Source: Actinomycetota bacterium | GTDB taxonomy: Bacteria > Actinomycetota > Rubrobacteria > Rubrobacterales > Rubrobacteraceae | Assembly (NCBI GenBank): GCA_004563715.1 | Contig: SIRX01000066.1 | Coordinates: forward strand, 1-37,042 | Length of the DNA stretch: 37,042 bases | Direction: 5' to 3' | In this document: positions 7,880 through 15,136 of the stretch, in pieces | How positions within the stretch are numbered: the stretch's first letter is position 1 | Layout of the letters: each line of letters opens with the position of its first letter | The notes under the pieces: generated by a model | The model's database searches: none | Seen by the model: the letters and a program-made list of their open reading frames with translations, nothing else | What the model was told of the DNA's origin: nothing | Position numbers and translations under genes: made by a program

Positions 7880-8883
7880 GCGTCTTTCCGTCAGCGCCTC
7901 CCCGGCCTGTGGTCCGGGCCCTGCTTACGTTCTTGCTGGCCACCACAGCAATGCTGTTGCTCTACCAGCCGCCGGCCCATGCCCTGGAGAAAGCCCTGTT
8001 CGGGGATGTAGTAGTGGAGCCCGGGCAGTCAAAAGGGGACGTTTCGGCGCTCCTGGGCGACGTAGAGATCAGAGGTCCCGTAGAAGGCAACGTCAGGTCC
8101 GGGTTCGGGGACGTGAGGGTCTACGAGCCGGTCACCGGGGGTATCGAGGCCGACTTCGGGGACGTGTACATAGACTCCCGCGTTACCGGCGACGTGAAGG
8201 TGGGACACGGGCAGGTCGACCTCGGCCCCGAAGGCTTTGTGGCGGGGGACCTGTACTGCGAGAACTGCCAATGGCACGAGCTGCCCGAGGAGCAGGTCGA
8301 GGGGCAGAAGGTCTTCGGCATGGCTTCCGGGGGCATGGCTTCCGGGTTCGGCGCGCAGGACGAAGGCTCGAGGATACCCGGCTTTGCGGGCTGGTTGTTC
8401 GCGACCCTGGTATTCGTGGCCGTAAGCGTGCTGGCGGCCGTCGTGGCCCCGCGGCCGCTCGAGTCTTCGGCCCGGAAGATCGACGAGTACATGGGCCGGT
8501 CCCTGCTGGTCGGCGTGGCCTCGGTGCCCGCGGCACTCCTGCTCTCCGTGGTGCTCGCTGTCTCCATAGTGGGTATACCGCTTCTGCTGCTCGCCGCCCC
8601 CATCTACCTGGCGTTCGTCTTTTTCGGGGCGCTCGTTGCCGCCTACTTCCTGGGGAAGAGAGTGCTGCTCGCCACCGGCCGCTACCACGCGGGTAACGCC
8701 CTCGCCGCTGCGATAGGGGCTTTTATCCTGACCGCGGCCTATCTAGTACCTTTTATCGGCGGGCTTCTGCTCTACGCCCTGGCGCTGCTCGGCACCGGCG
8801 CGGCCATCCTGGCGATCTTCTCGCGCCGTGGTAGCCCTGCTTACCCGTCCTACGAAGCATACGTCCGGGACCGGCGCGCCTGA
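7876..8883 (+). CDS. Secreted/membrane protein with Gly-Asp-Val strand repeats (bactofilin-like N-terminus)
   Basis: 335 residues. A signal peptide (about residues 12-36, ending AHA) is followed by a repetitive segment, residues 42-118, in which GDV recurs about every 10-18 residues (LFGDVVVEP, LLGDVEIRG, GFGDVRVYE, DFGDVYIDS). This looks like a short beta-solenoid, as in polymer-forming (bactofilin) or DUF4097-like adhesin domains. Two cysteines, CENC at 128-131, and a Gly/Met linker follow, then about four membrane segments from residue 168. It is the third gene of the sigma/anti-sigma operon (ATGA overlap), so a sensor or effector of that envelope response is likely. It was not matched to a named gene. 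Confidence 0.7.
   Translation: MSVFPSAPPRPVVRALLTFLLATTAMLLLYQPPAHALEKALFGDVVVEPGQSKGDVSALLGDVEIRGPVEGNVRSGFGDVRVYEPVTGGIEADFGDVYIDSRVTGDVKVGHGQVDLGPEGFVAGDLYCENCQWHELPEEQVEGQKVFGMASGGMASGFGAQDEGSRIPGFAGWLFATLVFVAVSVLAAVVAPRPLESSARKIDEYMGRSLLVGVASVPAALLLSVVLAVSIVGIPLLLLAAPIYLAFVFFGALVAAYFLGKRVLLATGRYHAGNALAAAIGAFILTAAYLVPFIGGLLLYALALLGTGAAILAIFSRRGSPAYPSYEAYVRDRRA
8317..8346 (+). repeat. 15-bp exact tandem duplication
   Basis: GGCATGGCTTCCGGG occurs twice back to back inside the GDV-repeat protein gene, adding GMASG twice to the linker between the repeat domain and the membrane part. It keeps the frame. Confidence 0.9.
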
Positions 8884-8951
8884 CCCGGACGCGCTGTTTC
8901 AGGGCTCTGCTTTCACCCCTTGTCTCTGTACGTTGGTAGCATCGACGCCAG

Positions 8952-8993
8952 CCCGGCCGTCAGAGATGTTGGCCACCGGGAGTATATTTGTTT
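8952..8993 (+). terminator. Possible terminator after the sigma operon
   Basis: CCCGGCC at 8952-8958 can pair with GGCC...CCGGG at 8971-8980 with a small bulge, and is followed by a T-rich run (TATATTTGTTT). It lies about 70 bp after the stop at 8883. The 364-bp gap 8884-9247 otherwise holds two promoters and a leader; no confident gene was seen in its first 120 bp. Confidence 0.3.
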
Positions 8994-9010
8994 CGCACTG
9001 CAGCCCGCTA

Positions 9011-9040
9011 TTGCGAGATAGTTAAAAATGACTATATACT
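9011..9040 (+). promoter_or_regulatory. Promoter P1 of the ABC transporter operon
   Basis: TTGCGA, an 18-bp spacer and TATACT form a good vegetative-type promoter in an A+T-rich patch. A transcript would start near 9047, giving a leader of about 200 nt. Confidence 0.6.
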
Positions 9041-9063
9041 GCTTAACCATGAATTCGAGAGGG

Positions 9064-9093
9064 TTGTCCGGTGACGGTCAGAGCGCGTATACT
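9064..9093 (+). promoter_or_regulatory. Promoter P2 of the ABC transporter operon
   Basis: TTGTCC, an 18-bp spacer and TATACT, 53 bp downstream of P1 with the same spacer length and -10 hexamer. A transcript would start near 9100, giving a leader of about 148 nt. Confidence 0.6.
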
Positions 9094-9153
9094 ACGCTGG
9101 GGAAAAGGGATTAGCGTCTGTTCGCCACAGTACGGACTGGGAGGAGGAAGGGA

Positions 9154-9168
9154 ATGGGAACACCGTGA
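9154..9168 (+). CDS. Four-residue leader ORF with strong ribosome binding site
   Basis: ATG-GGA-ACA-CCG-TGA encodes MGTP. GGAGG at 9143-9147 is 6 nt from the ATG, better placed than the site of the main gene. Its stop overlaps the GTG of the next leader ORF (GTGA). It could be a coupling device rather than a functional peptide, and chance cannot be excluded. Confidence 0.35.
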   Translation: MGTP

Positions 9169-9251
9169 GCTATACGCTCTGGGAAAGAAGTAGGTTGGAC
9201 TACCGCGCGAGAACCGAAACTGGCTTGCTGGCTAGAAAGGAAGAATCTTGA
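9165..9251 (+). CDS. 28-codon leader ORF coupled to the binding-protein gene
   Basis: It opens at GTG 9165 within the stop of the MGTP ORF and runs to TGA 9249-9251, which overlaps the TTG start of the binding protein (TTGA). The product, beginning MSYTLWERSRLDYRARTET, is basic and polar with seven arginines and no membrane segment. It has no independent ribosome binding site, so it would depend on translation of the preceding mini-ORF. A leader peptide controlling operon translation is possible but inferred only from the overlaps. Confidence 0.35.
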   Translation: MSYTLWERSRLDYRARTETGLLARKEES

Positions 9252-10897
9252 CGAGAACAAAAACCCGGGTCCCGTGGCTATTGCTGGTGCTAGTCATAAT
9301 GCTTACTGGGCTGGTCTTTGCGGCCTGCGGGGCTGAGGAGCCGGCGCAAGAAGGCAACGGCGAGGAGCAGGCGCAAGAGGGAGAGGGCGAAGAAGCCGAA
9401 GAGGTAGCCGGCGAAAGCGGAATCGTCTACGGTCTGGATCAGGAGCCGGACATCCTCAACATCATGATCGTGGGCGGTGACCTAGCGGTTGCCAGCAACG
9501 TGACCGACGGCATCCTGGAGTCGCCCCTGAGGATCACGCCCGACATCGAAGACCTCGAGTCGGCCTACCAGCCGGAGCTGGCCGAGGATCTGCCGGAGAT
9601 AATCAGCGAGGACCCGCTCACCATCGAGTACAGGATCCACGAGGACGCCACGTTCTCCGACGGTGAGCCGGTAACCAGCGAGGACGCCCGGTGGACCTAC
9701 GAGCAGATCATGGACGAGGACAACCAGATCATCACCCGGGTGGGCTGGGAGAAGGTCGAAGAGTTCGAGACCCCGGACGACAAGACCGTCCGGCTGGTCT
9801 TTAGCGAGCCGTACGCCCCGTGGCGTACCCTTCTCGCCGGCAGCTGGCCGATCCTGCCCAAGCACATCTACGAGGGCGAGGACTTCAATACCGCCCTCAA
9901 CGACGAGGTCGTCGGCAGCGGCCCGTTCGTCTTCGAGGAGTGGAACCGGGGCCAGAGCCTGACGATCACCAAGAACGAGGACTACTGGGGCGAGGAGCCG
10001 GGGCTGGACCAGGTCACCTTCCGCTTCATCCCCGATTCGCAGACGTTGATCAACTCCCTGGAGGCGGGCGAGGTAGACTTTATCGAGCCGCAGCTCGACA
10101 TCGGCCTTATCGACCGGCTCGAAGGCTTTGGCGGTGTCCAGGTAGACCTCGGAGCCGGGACCCAGTGGGAGCACATCGCCTTCAACCTGGAGGAGGTGGA
10201 CGATCTGCGGTTGCGGCAGGCCGTTGCTTACGGCATCAACCGCCAGCAGATCCTGGACGAGATCCTAGAAGGCCAGGCCGATCCGCTCCACAGCGTGATC
10301 ATGCCGCAACAAGAGGTTTTCTATACGCCGGCGTGGGAACAGTACTCCTACGACCCCGATCAGGCCCAGCAACTCGTAGAGGAGCTGGAGGCTGACGGGG
10401 TGGACACGAGCATCACCTTCTCCACGACCGCCGGACAGCAGCTGCGTGAGACGCTGCAGGAGATCGTGCAAGCGCAGCTCGGCGAGATCGGAATAGACGT
10501 CAGCATCGAGAACACCGCCGCCCAGACCTTCTTCGGCGAGTGGACCCCGCAGGGCAACTTCGAGATGGGCGAGTGGGCCTGGCTCTCCGACCCGGACCCG
10601 ACGCTCACTACGCTCTTCGGTGCCAACGCGTTGCCGCCGGACGGCCAGAACTACTACCGCTACGAGAACGACGAGGTCACCGAGTGGCTCCAGCAGTCCG
10701 ACGTGACCGTCGACGAGGAGGAGCGCGGACAGCTCCTGATTCAGGCCCAGGAGCAGATGGCCGAAGACCTGCCGCTGATACCCATGTACCAGCGGACGGT
10801 GATCTACGCCTACGACGAGAACCTCTCCGGTCCGGAGATGAACCCGACGATAGCGGGGCCGACCTGGAACCTGGGAGAGTGGAGCATAGATCGCTAA
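9248..10897 (+). CDS. ABC transporter substrate-binding lipoprotein, family 5 (peptide/nickel type)
   Basis: 549 residues. A type II signal peptide ends GLVFAAC (Cys at about residue 27), predicting a lipid-anchored extracytoplasmic protein. An unusually acidic, repetitive linker rich in Glu and Gln fills residues 28-56. The mature domain has DATFSDGEPVTSEDARWTYE and GSGPFVFEEWNRGQSL, hallmarks of the DppA/OppA family (SBP_bac_5), and ends PTWNLGEWSIDR. It captures peptides or similar solutes for the permeases downstream; specificity cannot be read. TTG is the only plausible start: an in-frame TAG lies at 9233, and AAAGGA precedes by about 6 nt. It is the first large gene of a seven-gene region and lies in the same frame throughout with no defects. 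Confidence 0.9.
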   Translation: MTRTKTRVPWLLLVLVIMLTGLVFAACGAEEPAQEGNGEEQAQEGEGEEAEEVAGESGIVYGLDQEPDILNIMIVGGDLAVASNVTDGILESPLRITPDIEDLESAYQPELAEDLPEIISEDPLTIEYRIHEDATFSDGEPVTSEDARWTYEQIMDEDNQIITRVGWEKVEEFETPDDKTVRLVFSEPYAPWRTLLAGSWPILPKHIYEGEDFNTALNDEVVGSGPFVFEEWNRGQSLTITKNEDYWGEEPGLDQVTFRFIPDSQTLINSLEAGEVDFIEPQLDIGLIDRLEGFGGVQVDLGAGTQWEHIAFNLEEVDDLRLRQAVAYGINRQQILDEILEGQADPLHSVIMPQQEVFYTPAWEQYSYDPDQAQQLVEELEADGVDTSITFSTTAGQQLRETLQEIVQAQLGEIGIDVSIENTAAQTFFGEWTPQGNFEMGEWAWLSDPDPTLTTLFGANALPPDGQNYYRYENDEVTEWLQQSDVTVDEEERGQLLIQAQEQMAEDLPLIPMYQRTVIYAYDENLSGPEMNPTIAGPTWNLGEWSIDR

Positions 10898-10910
10898 CGG
10901 CGAGGCGAAT

Positions 10911-10941
10911 GTGGGATGGGGGCCGGCCCCCCATCCTCCAC
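10911..10941 (+). terminator. G+C-rich hairpin after the binding-protein gene
   Basis: GTGGGATGGGGG pairs with CCCCCCATCCTCCAC (small bulges) around a CCGG core, 13 bp after the stop. There is no T-run. Hairpins here often stabilise the upstream message or partly stop transcription so that binding protein exceeds permease; that role is inference. Confidence 0.5.
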
Positions 10942-10971
10942 CCGGTAGAAGGCAGGTTCGGGGTTGAAGGT

Positions 10972-11142
10972 ATGAAGTCGTCTGCTAGCTCTCACAGCTC
11001 TCTTCACGCCCGTCTCGTAACGTCGGCAGCGTTTGCTGCGGAAACGCGTAGGCTTCGCGGGCCGGACGAGCTTGACGACTTCGCCCGAGGAACGAGCGTG
11101 GTGTGCGAGCCTCTAGAGAAGCCGGAGGTGGCCGGGGCTTGA
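10972..11142 (+). CDS. Small ORF (56 aa) between binding protein and permease
   Basis: ATG at 10972 opens a 57-codon frame ending TGA 11140-11142, overlapping the TTG start of the permease (TTGA), like the leader ORF before the binding protein. The product begins MKSSASSHSSLHARLVTSAA and is hydrophilic, Ser- and Arg-rich at the start and acidic toward the end, with one Cys. GAAGG lies only 1 nt from the ATG, a poor ribosome binding site. No family is recognised. It may be a translated coupling ORF or spacer. Confidence 0.35.
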   Translation: MKSSASSHSSLHARLVTSAAFAAETRRLRGPDELDDFARGTSVVCEPLEKPEVAGA

Positions 11143-12098
11143 TAGCCTACGTCATAAGGAGGCTTATCTTCAGCCTCTTCGTGCTCTTCGTGCTGAGCAT
11201 CGCGATCTTCCTTCTGGTGCAACTGGCGGCCGACCCGCTGACGGAGTTGCGGCAGAACCCCCAGATCCGGGGAGCCGACATAGACCGGCTGGCGGCCCTC
11301 TACGGCCTCGACCAGCCGATGTACGTGCAGTACCTGATCTGGATGCGCGACATGCTCTTCTACGGGGACTTCGGCCTCAGCTTCCGGCAGAACATAGACG
11401 TGACCACTATCATCGGCCGCCGGGTGTGGCCCACGGTGCAGCTCATAGGCTCGGCCATGATCCTCAGCATCGCTATCGGCATCCCGCTGGGCGTCTACTC
11501 GGCGATCAAGAAGTACAGCGCGCTGGACAAGACGGTAACCTTCCTGGCCTTCGTCTTCTTCAGCATCCCGGTCTTCCTGCTCGGGCTCGTCTTCCAGCTC
11601 ATCTTCGCGATAAAGCTCGCCGAGTGGACCGGGGTGCGCGTCTTCTACGTCTCCGGGATGGGCTCGGGGGGGCTGGTGGACTGGCTGCAGCACATCACCC
11701 TGCCGGCCCTGACGCTGGCGTTGATCAGCATAGCTGTCTACAGCCGCTTCCAGCGCAGCTCGATGCTCGACGTGCTCGCCGCCGACTACCTGCGGACGGC
11801 GCGGGCCAAGGGGCTGAACCAGCGGTCCGTCTACCTAAAGCACGCCTTACGCAACGCGCTCATTCCTATAGTCACGCTGGTGGCTCTGGACCTGATCTCC
11901 CTCATCGCGGGTGCGGTCGTCACGGAGACCGTCTTCGCCTGGCCGGGGCTCGGGTTCCAACTGCTGAACTCCGTGTACAACGGGGACTACAACGTGTCGC
12001 GGGCGATACTTATGATAATCGCGGTGATTACGGTATTTCTCAACCTCGTGGCCGACATCGCGTACTCGCTGGTGGACCCGAGGGTCAGCTACAGCTAG
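11139..12098 (+). CDS. ABC transporter permease, DppB type
   Basis: 319 residues from TTG 11139; GGAGGT lies 9 nt upstream. GTG at 11103 would add 12 residues of non-membrane sequence and is less likely. The protein starts with IAYVIRRLIFSLFVLFVLS, the first span of the family, and has about six membrane segments. The EAA loop for ATPase contact is YLRTARAKGLNQRSVYLKHA (about residues 220-239), followed by RNALIPIVT. It ends SLVDPRVSYS as in DppB homologues. With the permease encoded next it forms the channel of a peptide-type importer in the cytoplasmic membrane. Confidence 0.92.
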   Translation: MIAYVIRRLIFSLFVLFVLSIAIFLLVQLAADPLTELRQNPQIRGADIDRLAALYGLDQPMYVQYLIWMRDMLFYGDFGLSFRQNIDVTTIIGRRVWPTVQLIGSAMILSIAIGIPLGVYSAIKKYSALDKTVTFLAFVFFSIPVFLLGLVFQLIFAIKLAEWTGVRVFYVSGMGSGGLVDWLQHITLPALTLALISIAVYSRFQRSSMLDVLAADYLRTARAKGLNQRSVYLKHALRNALIPIVTLVALDLISLIAGAVVTETVFAWPGLGFQLLNSVYNGDYNVSRAILMIIAVITVFLNLVADIAYSLVDPRVSYS

Positions 12099-12117
12099 AT
12101 GAAGGAGTCCTAGAGAG

Positions 12118-13044
12118 ATGGTGGACCGGCCGGGAGACTCGAGGGGGGAAGCAGGCACCGCGGTGGCGGAAGCTCCGGAGGCGTTCGAGGCTCAGGTAAA
12201 AGGCCGCACCCAACGCGAGATCATCTGGCGGCGCTTCAAGAAGCACAAGCTGGCTATGGTCAGCGGGTTTGTGCTGGTTATCCTCTACGTCTCGGCGCTC
12301 GCCGCTCCCGTAATCTCTCCGTACGGCTTTGCCGAGCAGAACTTTACGGCTATCAACAGCCCGCCGAGCGCCGAGCACTGGATGGGCACCGACCGTCTGG
12401 GGCGTGACGCGTTCACCCGGGTGCTACACGGAGGCCAGGTCTCCCTGCTCGTCGGGCTCGGGGTGGGGGTGGGCTCGACCATCGTCGGCACGGCCATCGC
12501 TATCTCCGCCGGCTACTACGGCCGCTACGTGGACACCGGCGCGATGGGGCTCACGGACTTCGTGCTGGCCTTGCCGGCTCTGCCGCTGCTCATCGTGGCC
12601 GGAAGCGTTTTCCGGTTCAGCCCGCCCATCATAACCCTCGTCCTGATCCTCCTCTTCTGGCCGCCGATCTGCCGGCTGGTGCGCGGGCAGGTGCTCTCGT
12701 TGCGCGAGTCGGAGTTCGTGCAGGCGGCCCAGGCTGTTGGGGTTCCGAACTGGAAGATAATGGTCCGCCACCTCCTGCCGAACGTGATCGGGGTGATGGT
12801 CGTCCAGGCTACCCTGGCGGCGGGTACGGCGATCTTGCTGGAGAGCATCCTCTCGTTTCTCGGCCTCGGCATCCAACCCCCGACGCCCTCGTGGGGCAAC
12901 ATGCTGGAGAACGCCCGCACCGCGATGACCAACCAGTGGTGGCTGGCCTTTTTCCCAGCGCTGATGATCGTCATAACCGTGCTGTGCATCAACTTCCTGG
13001 GCGACGGTCTCAGGGACGCTATGGACCCGAAGTCGGTAGAATAG
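12118..13044 (+). CDS. ABC transporter permease, DppC type
   Basis: 308 residues. A cytoplasmic N-terminus of about 40 residues precedes the first span (KLAMVSGFVLVILYVSAL). HWMGTDRLGRDAFTRVLHG (about residues 82-100) is a strong DppC/OppC signature. The EAA loop is SEFVQAAQAVGVPNWKIM, and SFLGLGIQPPTPSWGNML follows, also diagnostic. AAGGAG lies about 10 nt before the ATG. The gap to the first permease is 19 bp and to the first ATPase 18 bp, consistent with one transcript. It pairs with the DppB-type permease to form the importer channel. Confidence 0.93.
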   Translation: MVDRPGDSRGEAGTAVAEAPEAFEAQVKGRTQREIIWRRFKKHKLAMVSGFVLVILYVSALAAPVISPYGFAEQNFTAINSPPSAEHWMGTDRLGRDAFTRVLHGGQVSLLVGLGVGVGSTIVGTAIAISAGYYGRYVDTGAMGLTDFVLALPALPLLIVAGSVFRFSPPIITLVLILLFWPPICRLVRGQVLSLRESEFVQAAQAVGVPNWKIMVRHLLPNVIGVMVVQATLAAGTAILLESILSFLGLGIQPPTPSWGNMLENARTAMTNQWWLAFFPALMIVITVLCINFLGDGLRDAMDPKSVE

Positions 13045-13062
13045 GATCGGTAGGATAGCCCT

Positions 13063-14085
13063 ATGGCGCTGCTCGAAGTAAAGAACCTCAAGACACACTT
13101 CAAGACCCCCGACGGCATCGTAAAAGCCGTGGACGGGGTCTCCTTTACCGTGGACGAGGGCGAGACGCTCGGGATAGTGGGCGAGTCGGGCAGCGGAAAG
13201 AGCGTCACGGCCATGAGCTTGATGCAGCTCAACCCCGTACCGCCCTGCTTCTACCCGGAGGGCGAGATCCTTTTCGAGGGCCGGAACCTGCTCGAAGCCT
13301 CCGAGCGCGAGATGCAGAAGATCCGGGGCGACGACATGGCCATGATCTTCCAGGATCCGATGACGAGCCTCAACCCGGTCTTCACGGTCGGCGACCAGAT
13401 CATGGAGGCCGTCAGAGTTCACCAGAAGGTCTCCAAGAAGGAGGCCCGGGACAAGGCCATAGAGGTACTGCGAGACGTGGGCATAGCCAACCCCGAGAAA
13501 AGGGTGGACGAGTACCCGCACCAGTACTCTGGCGGCATGCGCCAGCGGGCCATGATCGCGATGGCGCTCTCGTGCAACCCCAAAATACTCCTCGCCGACG
13601 AGCCGACCACGGCCCTGGACGTAACCATCCAGGCCCAGATCTTGGAGCTTATGGTCGGTCTGCAAGAAAAGTACGGCACGGCGATCATCATGATCACCCA
13701 CGACCTCGGCGTCGTGGCGCAACTGGCGGACAAGATCATGGTCATGTACGGCGGCCGGGCGGTCGAGACGGGGCCGACCGACGACGTCTTCTACGACCCC
13801 CTGATGCCTTACTCGTGGTCTCTGATACGCTCGATACCCCGGCTGGACAAGGCCGGCGAGGTTCGGCTCCTGCCGATCAAGGGCTCCCCTCCGAGCCTGA
13901 TCTTCCTGCCCAAAGGGTGCAACTTCGCCCCGCGCTGTCCGTTTGTCAAGGACGAGTGCCACGAGATAGACCCCGGTCTGGAGGAGAAACGTCCCGGGCA
14001 CCGGGCGGCTTGTATCCTCTCCGTGGAAGAGATAGAAGAGAACAAGCACCGGATAGACGCCGAGTTGGGGGTCGAACAGGCATGA
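13063..14085 (+). CDS. ABC transporter ATPase, DppD type
   Basis: 340 residues. Walker [10 protein letters not shown] is near residue 43, the Q-loop in [11 protein letters not shown], the signature [15 protein letters not shown] near 152, and Walker [13 protein letters not shown] near 170, followed by the switch histidine in MITHDLGVV. The C-terminal oligopeptide-transporter domain (about residues 240-320) has [15 protein letters not shown]; the cysteines there resemble those proposed to carry an iron-sulfur cluster in some Dpp ATPases. All nucleotide-binding residues are present. It overlaps the next ATPase gene by ATGA, matching 1:1 synthesis of the two energising subunits. Confidence 0.93.
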   Translation: MALLEVKNLKTHFKTPDGIVKAVDGVSFTVDEGETLGIVGESGSGKSVTAMSLMQLNPVPPCFYPEGEILFEGRNLLEASEREMQKIRGDDMAMIFQDPMTSLNPVFTVGDQIMEAVRVHQKVSKKEARDKAIEVLRDVGIANPEKRVDEYPHQYSGGMRQRAMIAMALSCNPKILLADEPTTALDVTIQAQILELMVGLQEKYGTAIIMITHDLGVVAQLADKIMVMYGGRAVETGPTDDVFYDPLMPYSWSLIRSIPRLDKAGEVRLLPIKGSPPSLIFLPKGCNFAPRCPFVKDECHEIDPGLEEKRPGHRAACILSVEEIEENKHRIDAELGVEQA

Positions 14086-15131
14086 GCGCAAACGGACAGG
14101 CGGGAGAGTACCTGCTGGAGACCCGCGACCTGAAGATGCACTTCCCGATCAAGGCCGGCGTGTTCAAGAGGACCGTCGGGCACGTGAAGGCCGTAGACGG
14201 CGTGGACCTCCAGGTCCGCAAGGGCGAGACGCTGGGGCTGGTCGGAGAGTCGGGCTGCGGCAAGTCGACGCTGGCGCGTTTGATCTTGCGTCTCCACGAG
14301 GCGACCGCCGGCGAGGTGTTCTTCGAGGGCGAAAACATCCTCAAGTACGACCGCAGGCAGATGATGAAGGTCCGGCGCAACCTGCAGATCATCTTCCAGG
14401 ACCCATACGCCTCCCTGAACCCGCGCATGACGGTCGGAAGCATAATCGCCGAGCCGCTACGGACCCACAAAGGCACGACGGACAACATCAAGCGGCGGGT
14501 GCAGGAGCTTCTGGAGATCGTGGGCCTCAGCCCCGAGCACTACAACCGCTACCCGCACGAGTTCTCCGGCGGCCAGCGCCAGAGGATCGGGGTCGCCCGG
14601 GCCATCGCGCTCAACCCCAAGGTGATAATCTGCGACGAGCCGGTCTCGGCGCTCGACGTCTCGATCCAGGCCCAGGTGGTCAACTTGCTGATGGACCTCC
14701 AGAAGGAGTTCGACCTGACTTACATCTTTATCGCCCACGACCTCTCGGTGGTGAAGCACATCTCCGATCGGGTGGCGGTGATGTACCTGGGTCGGGTGGT
14801 CGAGATCGCCGACCGCAACCAACTCTACAACCGGCCGCTGCACCCCTACACCAACTCGCTACTCTCTGCCATCCCCATCCCGGACCCGAAGCTGGAGCGC
14901 CAACGCCAGAGAGTGGTTTTAACCGGCGACGTTCCCTCGCCGGCGAACCCGCCCCCCGGCTGCACGTTCCACACCCGTTGTCCCCGGGTGCAGGACTACT
15001 GCAGAAACAACGTGCCGCCGCTGGAGCGTCAGGAAGAGAACGGCCACCGGGCGTCTTGCTTTTTCCCGGTCGTGTCGGGCCAGAAGATCGAGGAGCCCAC
15101 GGCGAGCACGCCCTATAAAGCCGGGGAGTAG
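14082..15131 (+). CDS. ABC transporter ATPase, DppF/OppF type
   Basis: 349 residues. Walker [10 protein letters not shown] is near residue 60, the Q-loop in [15 protein letters not shown], signature [15 protein letters not shown] near 166, Walker [12 protein letters not shown] near 187 and switch histidine in [10 protein letters not shown]. The C-terminal domain includes [15 protein letters not shown], again with the family cysteines. The ATG overlaps the preceding stop by 4 bp. It forms the ATPase heterodimer with the DppD-type subunit. Its stop at 15129-15131 lies 5 bp before the proposed ATC start of the second binding protein, whose ribosome site is inside this gene's end. Confidence 0.93.
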   Translation: MSANGQAGEYLLETRDLKMHFPIKAGVFKRTVGHVKAVDGVDLQVRKGETLGLVGESGCGKSTLARLILRLHEATAGEVFFEGENILKYDRRQMMKVRRNLQIIFQDPYASLNPRMTVGSIIAEPLRTHKGTTDNIKRRVQELLEIVGLSPEHYNRYPHEFSGGQRQRIGVARAIALNPKVIICDEPVSALDVSIQAQVVNLLMDLQKEFDLTYIFIAHDLSVVKHISDRVAVMYLGRVVEIADRNQLYNRPLHPYTNSLLSAIPIPDPKLERQRQRVVLTGDVPSPANPPPGCTFHTRCPRVQDYCRNNVPPLERQEENGHRASCFFPVVSGQKIEEPTASTPYKAGE

Positions 15132-15136
15132 CCTTT

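Noticed and set aside
8828-9025. 65-codon plus-strand ORF overlapping the end of the repeat protein gene
   Set aside because: Starts out of frame inside a real gene, no ribosome site, no domain.
8913-9050. 45-codon minus-strand ORF starting ATG at 9050
   Set aside because: No ribosome site, covers promoter P1 of the transporter operon and has no family resemblance; kept only as a note on the odd composition of this gap.
9100-9247. Known riboswitch in the transporter leader
   Set aside because: No recognisable core of a common riboswitch class could be made out; the overlapping leader ORFs explain the region better.
12424-14091. 555-codon minus-strand open frame opposite the permease and ATPase genes
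   Set aside because: Antisense to two ABC subunits with intact motifs; His/Asp/Val-rich sequence without domains.
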